Positions 28,976 through 43,393 of a stretch of 64,000 nucleotides of DNA are shown here, one piece after another. The notes below the pieces were generated by a model. It was given only the letters and a program-made list of their open reading frames with translations. It searched no databases and was not told the origin of the DNA. Source of the DNA: Erwinia_E haradaeae_A (GTDB lineage Bacteria > Pseudomonadota > Gammaproteobacteria > Enterobacterales > Enterobacteriaceae). The translations under genes and the position numbers were made by a program. The first letter of the stretch is position 1, and each line of letters starts with the position of its first letter. Where the stretch lies: the NCBI RefSeq assembly GCF_900698965.1, contig NZ_LR217725.1:992001-1056000 (forward strand). The letters are read 5' to 3'.

Positions 28976-30193
28976 ATGGATCACTATGATATAGTTATTT
29001 TTGGAGGTGGGATTGTTGGATTATCAGTAGCTTATGGCTTAAAAGATATAGGCCTCCGGGTAGTCATAATCGAATCGGTTTTACCAAGGCCTGATATAGA
29101 TAAAGACATTTTATTTCCTAATGCAAAACGCTTCTCAGCCTTAAATCAAGCGAGCAAGCTATTATTCCAATACTTTGGTATATGGAATCATATATTAAAT
29201 ACGAATACTAGTGCTTTCTATCGTGTAGAGGCTTGGGAACGAGATAGTTTTGGATATATTAATTTTGACGAAGGTTTAACAAAAAATCATTTGCGCCCTC
29301 TAGGATATGTTATTGAAAACCAAGAGGTACATGGTCTACTTTGGCAGCATGTAAGCAATCTAAATCATATGACAATTGTCATACGAAAAAAGATCACAGG
29401 GGTTTCTGTTACGGATAAAGAAGCTCTAATTTCGTTTACAAATGGTACTATGATCTCTACTAGTCTAATAGTTGCAGCAGACGGAACACACTCATGGCTT
29501 CGCCAACATGCTAAAATACCAGCATTATTTTGGGATTACAGACATCATGCGCTAATTGCTAATATTCGTACAGAAATCCCTCATAAAGACGCAGCTTATC
29601 AAGTATTCCACGCTAACAGTGTGCTTGCTTTTCTTCCTCTGAAAGACCCATATTTAAGCGCCATTGTATGGTCTCTGCCACCAGAGAAAGCTGAATATTT
29701 AATGAACGCCTCAGAAAGAGTATTCAATCAGAAGTTGTCAGTCAGCTTTGATGTCAGACTTGGACTATGTAATGTAGTAGGCTCACGCCAGGTCTTTCCA
29801 TTGCAAGGATGTTATGCACAAAAATTGATTTCCAACCGACTGGTTTTGGTCGGAAACTCTGCACATACCATTCATCCTTTAGCAGGCCAAGGTTTAAACA
29901 TTGGCCTTATGGATGCAGCCGAACTTATTGGTGAAGTTCGCCGCCTGCAACATCAAGGTAAGGATATTGGTAAGTATCAATATCTACGCCGTTATGAGAG
30001 ACAACGCAGGTATAACACACATAAAATATTACTGAGCACAGAGGGGTGCTATAGAATATTCATGGGTGATCATTTAGGAAAAAAAATTTTACGTGATAGC
30101 TTGCTTCGAATGGTAAATCAACTGCCAGGTATTAAGTCTTACCTGTTAGAGCATGCACAAGGTATGACACATATACCAAATTGGTTACGTTAA
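28976..30193 (+). CDS. ubiI: 2-octaprenylphenol hydroxylase UbiI
   Basis: FAD monooxygenase that hydroxylates C5 of the ubiquinone ring (also called VisC). The 405-residue product matches E. coli UbiI (400 aa). It shares with UbiH the motif IFGGGIVG at 8-15 and the DG motif VAADGTHSWLRQH. The second FAD motif reads LVGNSAHTIHPLAGQG instead of the family GDAAH, so the conserved Asp that binds FAD is Asn here. The start has GAGAGAAAAG just upstream. The gene is followed by an 11-bp terminator at 30252-30280. Confidence 0.94.
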   Translation: MDHYDIVIFGGGIVGLSVAYGLKDIGLRVVIIESVLPRPDIDKDILFPNAKRFSALNQASKLLFQYFGIWNHILNTNTSAFYRVEAWERDSFGYINFDEGLTKNHLRPLGYVIENQEVHGLLWQHVSNLNHMTIVIRKKITGVSVTDKEALISFTNGTMISTSLIVAADGTHSWLRQHAKIPALFWDYRHHALIANIRTEIPHKDAAYQVFHANSVLAFLPLKDPYLSAIVWSLPPEKAEYLMNASERVFNQKLSVSFDVRLGLCNVVGSRQVFPLQGCYAQKLISNRLVLVGNSAHTIHPLAGQGLNIGLMDAAELIGEVRRLQHQGKDIGKYQYLRRYERQRRYNTHKILLSTEGCYRIFMGDHLGKKILRDSLLRMVNQLPGIKSYLLEHAQGMTHIPNWLR

Positions 30194-30251
30194 TAATTAT
30201 AGGATTTTATCCTACTGATCTATAAAATTCTTACGTGTGAATGTATAAAAT

Positions 30252-30280
30252 AAAAGACCACCGATATTAGGTGGTCTTTT
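30252..30280. terminator. bidirectional terminator shared by ubiI and the rRNA operon
   Basis: Perfect 11-bp stem AAAAGACCACC / GGTGGTCTTTT with a 7-base loop. It ends in T runs on both strands: TTTTT on the plus strand after ubiI, and TTTTATTTTA on the minus strand just after 5S rRNA. It lies between two convergent transcription units. Confidence 0.9.
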
Positions 30281-30287
30281 TGATTTG

Positions 30288-30407
30288 ATGCCTAGCAGTT
30301 CCCTACTCTCACATGGGGAGACCCCACACTACCATCGGCACTACGGCGTTTCACTTCTGAGTTCGGCATGGGATCAGGTGGAGCCACCGCGCTATGGCCG
30401 CTAGACA
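30288..30407 (-). rRNA. rrf: 5S ribosomal RNA
   Basis: 120 nt, the same length as E. coli 5S, with high identity on the minus strand, including CCGAACTCAGAAGTGAAACG and GATGGTAGTGTGGGGTCTCC. The 5' and 3' ends pair (TGTCTAGC with GCTAGGCA). It is the last gene of the rRNA operon, about 120 nt after 23S and 8 nt before the terminator stem. Confidence 0.95.
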
Positions 30408-30526
30408 AGATTATTGTATCTATTTAATGATGGATGATTGGTGTTTAATTTAAAAAACAATCTCTTTATTACAAGCTGAATGTTATATGATTCCAATTTT
30501 GCATTAGAAGACGCTTCTGGTGTTGT

Positions 30527-33464
<2,938 letters not shown>

Positions 33465-33794
33465 TTACAACCCACAAGCGTCTTGTGAATTGTTTATCTT
33501 GCTAATTGCTAAATTCTCAGCTTGTTTCAAATTTTTAAAGAGCGCTATACTTGTTACTATAGTCATAGTATCAAAATTACTACCACACTATAACACACTA
33601 TCTATAAATTATAAATTTATACATTAAAAGTTATAAGTTATAAGTTATAAGTTATAATATATGTGCAGTTCACACACTGCACGATACATACTAACTAATA
33701 TTTTTATTATATAATAAAAATATTTTATTATATAATAAAAATATTTTATAGTAAAAATATTTTTTAAGAAACTTATATTTTACAATCGCCTACA
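33465..33794 (-). other. spacer tRNA-Ala to 23S with boxA and AT repeats
   Basis: A boxA antitermination element (GCTCTTTAAAAA on the minus strand, 33532-33543) precedes 23S as in E. coli. The rest is extremely AT-rich, with four tandem copies of GTTATAA (about 33630-33657) and two copies of a palindromic AATATTTTTATTATATAATA-type element at about 33697-33760. Confidence 0.7.
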
Positions 33795-33870
33795 TGGTGG
33801 AGTTAAGCGGGCTCGAACCGCTGACCCCCTGCGTGCAAAGCAGGCGCTCTCCCAGCTGAGCTATAACCCC
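33795..33870 (-). tRNA. alaT: tRNA-Ala (TGC)
   Basis: 76 nt including an encoded CCA. Sequence closely matches E. coli tRNA-Ala(UGC): acceptor GGGGTTA with TAACTCC, D arm AGCTCAGCTGGGAGAGC, anticodon TGC in CTTTGCACG, T arm GGTTCGAGCC. It lies in the 16S-23S spacer, the usual place. Confidence 0.97.
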
Positions 33871-34006
33871 ATCGAACTAAAAGATATGTCATTATGAACT
33901 AGCCAATTCAATATATAAAATTCCAAAATTTATGCTCAGGCAGTTGTCTGTTTAATTTTGCGCCGTACACTGTTTCAGTGTAACCTGAAAGTATCATGTA
34001 TAAAAT

Positions 34007-34083
<77 letters not shown>

Positions 34084-34157
34084 ACAAAGATTTTGCTTGT
34101 TTATTTTGATTCATCAAAAAATCTGTGTGGACACTTCGCGGGATGCTATCATTAAGT

Positions 34158-35699
<1,542 letters not shown>

Positions 35700-36334
35700 A
35701 ATTCGATTCTATCACTGAGAACGATACTCAATACTCAGTAACGTTAAAGCATGAACGATATACTAATTTTATATTTTATATATTTTATATATCGTATATA
35801 TTTTAATATATTATTAGTATAAAATTTATTATTAGTATAAAATACTAGTATAAAATATATATACTAAATATTATTTTTAGCAATGAATTACTAAAAATTA
35901 TACTACTACGAATTTTAGTAGTAGTATATACTACTAAAATACTAAACTATATAGTAGTATATAGTTACATTAGTAGTTCGCTCTTAAAGACTATATATAT
36001 CTTAGCACTTTTGGTGCTGATAAACATCCTTTGAGTGCCCACACAGATTTTCTGATAAATTGTTAAAGAACGGCAGAAATTTTTTAAGAAACTTCAATAC
36101 TTCCTGCTATAAGTAATATAGCATACACCTTTATTTTATCAAGTCAACTTTTTTTTAAAAGATTTCACTTTATTATAACATTACTATTGAAGAGGTAGCG
36201 AGTCTTTTATAGCACAATCAGAGGTTCAGAGATAATGCTAGTTCAGAATTATAGTATTTGGTTCACTATCTGTTCTAAGGTTGCTTATTTATATAACAAT
36301 ATAACAACAAACTTCTTTAAGAAGTAAATGATTA
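35700..36334 (-). promoter_or_regulatory. rRNA operon leader, boxA and promoter region
   Basis: On the minus strand a sigma-70 promoter TTGACT (36142-36147), 16-bp spacer, TATGCT (36120-36125) lies 420 nt before 16S. It is followed by a boxA-type antiterminator CGTTCTTTAACAATTTATCA (about 36053-36072) very like the E. coli rrn leader. The 200 nt next to 16S (about 35760-35990) are nearly pure A/T with repeated TATATTTTA and TAGTAGTA units. Confidence 0.75.
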
Positions 36335-36362
36335 GCACCCTCTACTTGAAGGTAGAGGGTGC
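36335..36362 (-). terminator. terminator of groES-groEL
   Basis: Perfect 11-bp stem GCACCCTCTAC / GTAGAGGGTGC with a 6-base loop, 17 nt past the groEL stop. The sequence after it on the minus strand, TAATCATTTACTTC, is only moderately U-rich. Confidence 0.75.
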
Positions 36363-36378
36363 AGTCAAGAAAGCGACA

Positions 36379-38025
36379 TTACATCATGCCGCCCATACCA
36401 CCACCCATACCACTATTAGTTGCTGCGCCAACATCAGGTGCATCACCTTTAGGTAAATCTGTTACCATACATTCAGTAGTAATCATTAGCCCAGCAACAG
36501 AAGATGCGTATTGCAACGCAGAGCGAGTCACTTTGGTTGGATCAAGAATTCCGAAACCAATCATGTCTCCATACTCTTCAGTTTGGGCGTTATAACCGTA
36601 ATTACCTTCGCCTAATTTTACAGTATTAGTTACGACAGAAGCCTCTGCACCAGCGTTAGAAACGATCTGACGCATTGGAGATTCCATCGCGCGTAAAGCC
36701 ACTTTGATACCTACGTTTTGATCTTCATTCTGACCACGCAAATCTGCAAGTAACGATGCGACTCTTACTAAAGCTACACCACCACCAGCTACTACGCCTT
36801 CATCAACTGCGGCGCGAGTAGCATTCAGAGCATCCTCAACGCGTGCTTTTTTCTCTTTCATTTCAACTTCAGTTGCTGCGCCTACTTTAACTACAGCCAC
36901 ACCACCTGCGAGTTTTGCAACACGCTCTTGAAGTTTTTCACGATCATAATCTGAAGTCGCTTCTTCTATCTGTTGACGAATTTGCGTTACACGACCTGCG
37001 ATAGCCGCTTCTTTACCACTACCATCAATAATTGTTGTGGTATCTTTAGTAACCACGACCCGTTTTGCCTGACCCATATCTTCTACAACGGCTTTTTCTA
37101 ACTCCATGCCGAGCTCTTCTGAAATAACAGTACCACCAGTCAACACTGCTATATCCTGTAACATTGCTTTACGGCGATCTCCAAATCCTGGTGCTTTTAC
37201 CGCAGCCACTTTAACGATGCCACGCATAGTATTCACGACTAAAGTAGCTAATGCCTCACCTTCAACATCTTCTGCAATAATTAATAGTGATTTTCCAGCT
37301 TTAGCAACAGACTCCAATGTAGGTAAAAGTTCACGAATATTAGACAGTTTTTTATCTATAAGCAAGATAAAAGGAGACTCTAACTCTACAGAACCAGTGT
37401 CTGGCTTGTTAATAAAGTAAGGAGATAAATAACCACGATCAAACTGCATACCTTCTACAACAGCTAACTCATCCTGAAGACTAGTACCTTCCTCAACACT
37501 AATAACACCTTCTTTTCCTACTTTTTCCATTGCCTTTGCGATAAGCTCACCAACAGTTTCATCAGCATTTGCCGAAATAGTACCTACTTGAGCAATGCCT
37601 TTATAGTCATTGCATGGAACTGATAATTTTTTTAACTCCTCTACGGCAGCAATCACTGCTTTATCAATACCGCGCTTCAAATCCATTGGATTCATACTAG
37701 CGGCCACTGCTTTAAGACCTTCATTTACAATAGACTGAGCCAATACAGTTGCGGTGGTTGTTCCATCACCAGCAGCTTCATTAGCCTTAGAGGCTACTTC
37801 TTTCACCATCTGAGCACCCATATTTTCAAACTTGTCTTCAAGTTCTATTTCACGAGCTACAGATACACCGTCTTTAGTGATATTGGGCGCACCAAAAGAC
37901 TTATCAAGAATTACATTGCGACCTTTTGGTCCTAAAGTTACTTTCACTGCATCAGCTAATATATTAACTCCACGCAACATTTTTACGCGCGCATCATTAC
38001 CGAACTTTACATCTTTAGCTGCCAT
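36379..38025 (-). CDS. groEL: chaperonin GroEL (Hsp60)
   Basis: ATP-driven 14-mer folding chamber. The 548 residues equal the E. coli length. Features: N-terminal MAAKDVKFGNDARVKMLRGV, the ATP-pocket Asp52 in TKDGVSVAREIE, GDGTTTATV with Asp87 at 86-94, and the C-terminal GGMGGMM tail. The coding sequence is visibly less AT-rich than its surroundings, consistent with strong selection. It follows groES after a 101-nt spacer containing repeats of AGATATAAT, transcribed from the same heat-shock promoter. Overproduction of GroEL is common in insect endosymbionts. Confidence 0.98.
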   Translation of the reverse strand: MAAKDVKFGNDARVKMLRGVNILADAVKVTLGPKGRNVILDKSFGAPNITKDGVSVAREIELEDKFENMGAQMVKEVASKANEAAGDGTTTATVLAQSIVNEGLKAVAASMNPMDLKRGIDKAVIAAVEELKKLSVPCNDYKGIAQVGTISANADETVGELIAKAMEKVGKEGVISVEEGTSLQDELAVVEGMQFDRGYLSPYFINKPDTGSVELESPFILLIDKKLSNIRELLPTLESVAKAGKSLLIIAEDVEGEALATLVVNTMRGIVKVAAVKAPGFGDRRKAMLQDIAVLTGGTVISEELGMELEKAVVEDMGQAKRVVVTKDTTTIIDGSGKEAAIAGRVTQIRQQIEEATSDYDREKLQERVAKLAGGVAVVKVGAATEVEMKEKKARVEDALNATRAAVDEGVVAGGGVALVRVASLLADLRGQNEDQNVGIKVALRAMESPMRQIVSNAGAEASVVTNTVKLGEGNYGYNAQTEEYGDMIGFGILDPTKVTRSALQYASSVAGLMITTECMVTDLPKGDAPDVGAATNSGMGGGMGGMM

Positions 38026-38126
38026 TTGATATTTTCCTTATGATATGATATTAACATTCGTCAAGTATTCAGTGCTATAGATATAATCGCTATAGATATA
38101 ATCAAATATAAGATATAATCTAATTT

Positions 38127-38420
38127 TTATGCCTCAACAACCGCTAGAATATCACTCTCTGAAAGAATTAAAACTTCTTCATTATCAATTTTTTCAGTTT
38201 TAACGCCATAACCTTCATTAAAGATAACTACATCACCTACTTTAACATCCATAGGTCTAACTTCACCAGTGTCCAGAACCCGACCATTACCAACTGCCAT
38301 GACTTCACCACGAGTGGATTTTCCTGCAGCAGTACCAGTCAGTACAATGCCACCAGATGACTTAGATTCAGCTTCTGCACGCTTGACTATTACACGATCA
38401 TGTAAGGGGCGAATTTTCAT
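38127..38420 (-). CDS. groES: co-chaperonin GroES (Hsp10)
   Basis: Heptameric lid of the GroEL chamber. The 97 residues equal the E. coli length, starting MKIRPLHDRVIVKRAEAESK. The mobile loop SSGGIVLTGTAAGKSTRG is at about 21-38, and the end is VLILSESDILAVVEA. AAAGGAG lies upstream of the ATG. It is the first gene of the groE operon. Confidence 0.98.
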   Translation of the reverse strand: MKIRPLHDRVIVKRAEAESKSSGGIVLTGTAAGKSTRGEVMAVGNGRVLDTGEVRPMDVKVGDVVIFNEGYGVKTEKIDNEEVLILSESDILAVVEA

Positions 38421-39071
38421 TGTTAGCTCTCCTTTGAGTAACCTTGTTAGTTTCAGATAAAAGCCAACTATACGATAAACAGTAAGCGACCTCTACAATT
38501 AGATAGATGTGGTTATATTAATGCTCTTTCAAGGGGTAAGTGATATTTTTTTTATTTAGGTCACTAACATCAGTCAAGATGCCTACTACAAAACATAGTC
38601 TTAAATATAAGATTAGTCTACATTTTAATAGTTAGATCTGAATACTCATAGTTAGGCATGAATGTATTAATAATGCTATTCATACATATGTAATAACTAC
38701 AATAATTAACTATAATCATATCTAAATAACTCACTCATAATCACTAAATAACTAAATCACTGAATAACTAAATATGAATATTAAATATAAAAATTCAATA
38801 CAATTCAATACAAATATAACTATTATCACGTATCCATGAGGATACTACTATGGGCTCTTACAAGAAAAATGAAAATAAAACTTAACAACCGCTTATCTTG
38901 TCGCTATTCCAACCACACTACCCACTTCAGTAATTACACAAAGCAAAAATGATATTACTGATATTACTAATGCAAAACGTTGTAATGTAATTATGTTGTA
39001 ATTATGTAATGAAGATACGACTTCTACTAGATCTTAAAGGTTAATGCTTTTAGAGTTAGAGGTTAATGATT
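38421..39071. other. groE promoter region and spacer to yggT
   Basis: The first 120 nt hold the sigma-32 promoter and leader of groES. The remainder is AT-rich with short repeats (ACTAAATA, AATTCAATA, TTAGAGGTTAATG-type) and no gene. Confidence 0.55.
38503..38536 (-). promoter_or_regulatory. sigma-32 (heat-shock) promoter of groES-groEL
   Basis: Minus-strand CCCCTTGAAA (38527-38536), 14-bp spacer, CCACATCTAT (38503-38512). This is close to the sigma-32 consensus CTTGAAA / CCCCATnT and resembles the E. coli groE promoter. The leader to the groES ATG would be about 75 nt. Confidence 0.75.
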
Positions 39072-39611
39072 TTAAAGATTAACCCAACCAGGCATATATT
39101 CTGCGCCTAAAAAATTTAACATATACAGTATCATCATAACCACCATCATCGAGAAATCGACACCACTTACAGGTGGAATAAGTCGACGAATTGGTATCAT
39201 TAATGGCTCTGTCAACTGTATCAACACATAATCAATGGCACTGCGTCCATGACCAACCCAACCAGTCAATGATCGTGACATCATAACCCAAAACACTAGC
39301 GTCCCTACGGATTTCAGTAATAGCACTAACCCAAAATAAAAGAAAATAGGCTCTAAGCGAAATACCTTTAAAATTACTGGTGCTGATACTACACTTATCA
39401 TGTATGCTATAAATAATGCAACCACATCCCATGATCCAGTATATGTAAAAATACGATGGAATGGATCAAGCACAGGCCTGGTGATTTTTATTGTCAGCTG
39501 TGACAATGGATTATAACAATCACAATTCACCCACTGTAACCAGATATGTAATAACAAGACCTTGATATACGTGGTTATAATAATGGTTACTAAAAAAATC
39601 AATGCGAGCAT
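39072..39611 (-). CDS. yggT: YggT family membrane protein
   Basis: Small inner-membrane protein of the YggT (YCF19-like) family, linked in some bacteria to osmotic tolerance or cell division; no firm biochemical role. The 179 residues match E. coli YggT (188 aa) in two repeats of paired helices. Matching segments are LLHIWLQWVNCDCYNPLSQL and HGRSAIDYVLIQLTEPLMIP followed by IRRLIPPVSGVDFS. About four membrane segments are predicted by eye. It follows yggS by 61 nt in the E. coli order; the next E. coli genes yggU and rdgB are absent. Confidence 0.88.
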   Translation of the reverse strand: MLALIFLVTIIITTYIKVLLLHIWLQWVNCDCYNPLSQLTIKITRPVLDPFHRIFTYTGSWDVVALFIAYMISVVSAPVILKVFRLEPIFFYFGLVLLLKSVGTLVFWVMMSRSLTGWVGHGRSAIDYVLIQLTEPLMIPIRRLIPPVSGVDFSMMVVMMILYMLNFLGAEYMPGWVNL

Positions 39612-39672
39612 GAGACTCCTAAAGTAAAATGTTGATTGGCGTATTGTCTATAGAACTTAAAACTAACTAAAT

Positions 39673-40356
39673 TTATGCTCGCCCTCGAGTACCAAAAATT
39701 GCAGTACCAATGCGAACCATCGTGCTACCTGCTATAATTGCAATTTCCATATCATGACTCATTCCTAAAGATAAAGTATCAATACTAGGATATGTATCCT
39801 GTAAATTTTGAAATACCTCTGATATTTTTTGATAAACTATCAATTGACGGTGATAACTGTCTTTTAGTGCTGGAATTGCCATTAAACCTCTGAATCTTAA
39901 GTTTGGCAATTCAGATACGTGTTGTGCTAATACCGAGAGCTTTTCTAATGACACACCTGATTTCGTTTTTTCATTGTTAATATTGATCTGAATTAATACA
40001 TTTAATGGCTTTCGGGAAGTTTCACGCTGATAATTAAGACGATCGGCACATTTTACAGAATGGATACTCTGACACCAATCAAAATATTTCGCTACCAAAC
40101 GACTTTTGTTAGATTGCACTGGGCCGATAAAATGCCACGTCAAACCTAGATTAAGCAAAAGTTGAATTTTTTCTACTCCTTCCTGTATGTAGTTTTCACC
40201 AAAACAATCTTGCCCCACCACTATTGCATGCTTAATGTCAGTAATAGTTTTAGCTTTACTAACTGCTAGTAAAGTCACTTCTTTTGGGTCGCGCTTACAT
40301 TTTTCTGTTGCCACCAAGATACGCTGACGAATGTTTTTTATGTTGTCTTTGATCAT
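39673..40356 (-). CDS. yggS: YggS family pyridoxal phosphate homeostasis protein
   Basis: PLP-binding protein that buffers pyridoxal phosphate; no catalysis is known. The 227-residue product matches E. coli YggS (234 aa). The PLP lysine is Lys34 in LLAVSKAKT; downstream are FGENYIQEGVEKIQ, WHFIGPVQSNKSRLVA, DTLSLGMSHDMEIAI and GSTMVRIGTAIFG. It is the upstream partner of yggT. The C-terminal tail is a few residues shorter than in E. coli. Confidence 0.93.
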   Translation of the reverse strand: MIKDNIKNIRQRILVATEKCKRDPKEVTLLAVSKAKTITDIKHAIVVGQDCFGENYIQEGVEKIQLLLNLGLTWHFIGPVQSNKSRLVAKYFDWCQSIHSVKCADRLNYQRETSRKPLNVLIQININNEKTKSGVSLEKLSVLAQHVSELPNLRFRGLMAIPALKDSYHRQLIVYQKISEVFQNLQDTYPSIDTLSLGMSHDMEIAIIAGSTMVRIGTAIFGTRGRA

Positions 40357-40520
40357 ACAATAAGCAACCTACACCGAAACTAAACTTAAATTTTAAATTA
40401 ATTTTAAATTACAGAATACAGTTGAATATTGGGTATTCATACAGAGTAAATAAAAAATCATATAATAAATGCACATTAATAATAAAATTATTAATTGAAT
40501 TAATTAAATTAATTTAATTA

Positions 40521-40570
40521 AATTAGTTAAATTAGTTAAATTAGTTAAATTAGTTAAATTAGTTAAATTA
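40521..40570. repeat. 9-bp tandem repeat (AATTAGTTA)n
   Basis: About 5.5 perfect tandem copies of AATTAGTTA. Confidence 0.85.
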
Positions 40571-40592
40571 TTAAATTAATTAAATAATAATT

Positions 40593-40670
40593 TAAATAAT
40601 AAATAATAAATAATAAATAATAAATAATAAATAATAAATAATAAATAATAAATAATAAATAATAAATAAT
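40593..40670. repeat. 7-bp tandem repeat (TAAATAA)n
   Basis: About 11 perfect tandem copies of TAAATAA, ending in a TATTATTATATTAATAATA palindromic stretch. A minisatellite-like array of pure A/T. Confidence 0.85.
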
Positions 40671-40864
40671 ATTATTATATTAATAATATACTACCTGTAC
40701 TGCTATTGCATTTTTTTCACTTTTTTGAACTAGATCCACCCAATATCATGTTCGGTGTGTAATAGCAACTTGTGCATTTTGAATCACAGCTCTTACACGC
40801 TGCCTGAGCATTTTTTATTTTTAAAAAACCACAATAGTCATTAATCTACCAATGGTGTAGATAG

Positions 40865-41668
40865 TCAATGAATTAAAGAAAAAGTTTCTGCTGAAGTCTG
40901 AGGAACTGAATAATAAAGAGGATAGCGAACTAACATTAAATATAGCCCCTGAGCATATGCAGTCGCAGCAGCTAGTTGACGATTTTTGTTTAATAAAACA
41001 TTACCGATCCAATCCTCAGGTTGATGACCACAACCAACCTCTATTAAGCTACCGACGATGTTTCTCACCATATGATGAACAAAGGAGTTAGCCTGGATAT
41101 CAATAAAAACATATAAACCATGCCTTGTTACGGTAAGATCAATCACAGATCTCTTCGGGCTCTGTGATTGACATTGCCTAGAACGAAATGATGTGAAATC
41201 ATTTTCACCCAAAAGACACTGAGCTGAACGTTGCATTTTATCCGTGTCTAAAAAATCACCAAAATATGTAACACCAGCGGAAAAAATAGCAGAACGATGA
41301 TGCGGGTGATTATAGATTATATACCGATAGCTTCGCGAAATAGCACTAAAACGCGCATGGAACGAATTTGGCATCACTTTTACCCAACAGACAACAATAT
41401 CCGCTGGCAAATGAGAATTAACGCCTCTTATCCAGGCGATATCCTTACGTTTAGATATAGTTTCAAAATGAATAACTTGCCCAATAGCATGGACCCCTGC
41501 ATCTGTACGTCCTGCGCAAACTACATTGATCACGTGATTAGCAATTTTTGCTATTGCTCGTTCCAACTCTTCTTGTACGCTATGCGCTTCACGCTGTCTC
41601 TGCCATCCGCAATAATGAGTTCCGTCATATTCAACGCCGAATGCTAATTTTATAATAGAATTTAGCAT
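40865..41668 (-). CDS. truA: tRNA pseudouridine synthase A TruA
   Basis: Makes pseudouridine at tRNA positions 38-40. The 267-residue product matches E. coli TruA (270 aa). The catalytic Asp56 lies in VCAGRTDAGVHAIGQVIHFE (50-69); other conserved blocks are YRYIIYNHPHHR, LLGENDFTSFRS and FVHHMVRNIVGSL. The E. coli neighbours (usg, dedA) are missing and the gene stands alone after a 1.7-kb empty region. Confidence 0.95.
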   Translation of the reverse strand: MLNSIIKLAFGVEYDGTHYCGWQRQREAHSVQEELERAIAKIANHVINVVCAGRTDAGVHAIGQVIHFETISKRKDIAWIRGVNSHLPADIVVCWVKVMPNSFHARFSAISRSYRYIIYNHPHHRSAIFSAGVTYFGDFLDTDKMQRSAQCLLGENDFTSFRSRQCQSQSPKRSVIDLTVTRHGLYVFIDIQANSFVHHMVRNIVGSLIEVGCGHQPEDWIGNVLLNKNRQLAAATAYAQGLYLMLVRYPLYYSVPQTSAETFSLIH

Positions 41669-43393
41669 ATTTTCCTATAAATGATAGGTAATTTTTAATA
41701 TTTAATAAATTCTCAATATCTCTAAGTCATTATCGTGCTTCATGTTGTACTTAATTAATATATTAAGCGAAAAAGTTACAACAATGTTTAAAAAAAACTA
41801 AGCTCTCCACCCAGCAAAGCATGAACAATAACTGCAGTTTCTCTAAACTGTGACCAGATTACACATTATCGACAACAAAATCATATCCACAAAACTGGAG
41901 GTCAATCGATCCACTCATGCTGATATGAACAATCTTTTATCATATGTAAAAGATCAACGTTCTTTATGTTGTAAATTACAGTAAAAGTTTAGCTTCAGAT
42001 CAAATTACCTATGTGCTTTATAATAAAGTATTTTATTGTAATAAAATAGACATATATATATAAAAATTTTATAGCACTTTTCATCGCTCTCTATCTGTGA
42101 CAGATTATATCTTTAACATGTTAAAAGGAATTGCGAACACGCATAAAGACGTATTTGATACCCTAAATGAATAAAAATTACTGATATTAATATTTATCTT
42201 GATTATAAGTATCATTCTGCGTCACTAATGAACAATTATTTACAATTGTAGTACCCAATCGATTCAACATTCTAATATTAAGATAAGACCGAATAAGATA
42301 TTAAATACTATTTAAATGTTATATTATTTTATTAAAACATAATAATTATACATAATTAATAATTATACATAATAATTATTAGATTTATTTATATTTTTAC
42401 TATATAATATATATAGTATTAGATATATTAGATAAGTATATATTTAGATAAGTTAGATGAGTATATACTTATAGTTATAGTATATAGATTAAGTATGTAT
42501 TTATTATATCAATATATATGGTATTATTAGATGTATGTATATTTATTCGATGTATGTATATTATGTATATCTTTGTATTGGTATTTAGATGTATTTATAT
42601 ACCAAGAAATTTAAATGCAACATGTAAATGTACATACATATGACATATATTTCTTGATATTGCAATTGCATTCATACATACTCTCATATCAGAAATCTAG
42701 CATGGGGATATCACCAGTAATACCATGTATGCTTTATTGCTTTATACGGTAAATTGATATGTCTTTTATATATTTTACATATATATACATATATATCTGT
42801 ATGTCTTTTACATATATTTTATATTTTACATATAAATATCTCAAAACTACTATACATTGAGAGAAAAAGCACAATACTCCAATGTAGAGCCTTGTTCTAG
42901 TTCTAGATTGTGCTCAGCTATTTTTATTCAGCTATTAGTATAATATTAAATATTATATTTATATTTATATATTATAAAATATTAATTTAGAGAATTTAAT
43001 TTAGAAGCTCAACAAAATGTAATTTTTGTTATATTAAGATGAATACATCAAAAAATAAGATGGATGCATCAAAAAAAATCTAATCTCTAATTATTTCTAT
43101 AGTTCTTTTTCTGTGTCAAGATTAAAATCTATATAACAGCTTACACTAGGAAGATCTTAATATAAGATTTTATTATATTAACCAATTTTCAGGATATTTT
43201 TGCAAAAACTAATCTTTCTAATTGTTGTCTTATAAGACTACATAAGTATTTTTACAGTTCAAGATAATTACCACTCCATAATTTTTTGATTACATTTTAT
43301 CCACATTTAGTGTATTCTAGTCTTAGAAATAGATAATGTATTCAACATTATATTTATAAAAGTTGCATAAGCATAAATTAGATATTTCATAAC
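41669..43393. other. 1.7-kb AT-rich gene-free region truA/gltA
   Basis: No coding sequence. About 42300-42860 consists largely of irregular TATATA/GTATATTTAGAT-type repeats. One perfect DnaA-box match TTATCCACA is at 43297-43305 and a one-mismatch copy ATATCCACA at 41884-41892, not enough to call an origin. Confidence 0.5.

Larger units (their letters stand above)
40357..40864. other. spacer truA/yggS with tandem repeats
   Basis: Non-coding, about 90% A/T in the middle, with two tandem repeats listed separately. Any promoter of yggS-yggT must lie in the first 100 nt. Confidence 0.6.
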
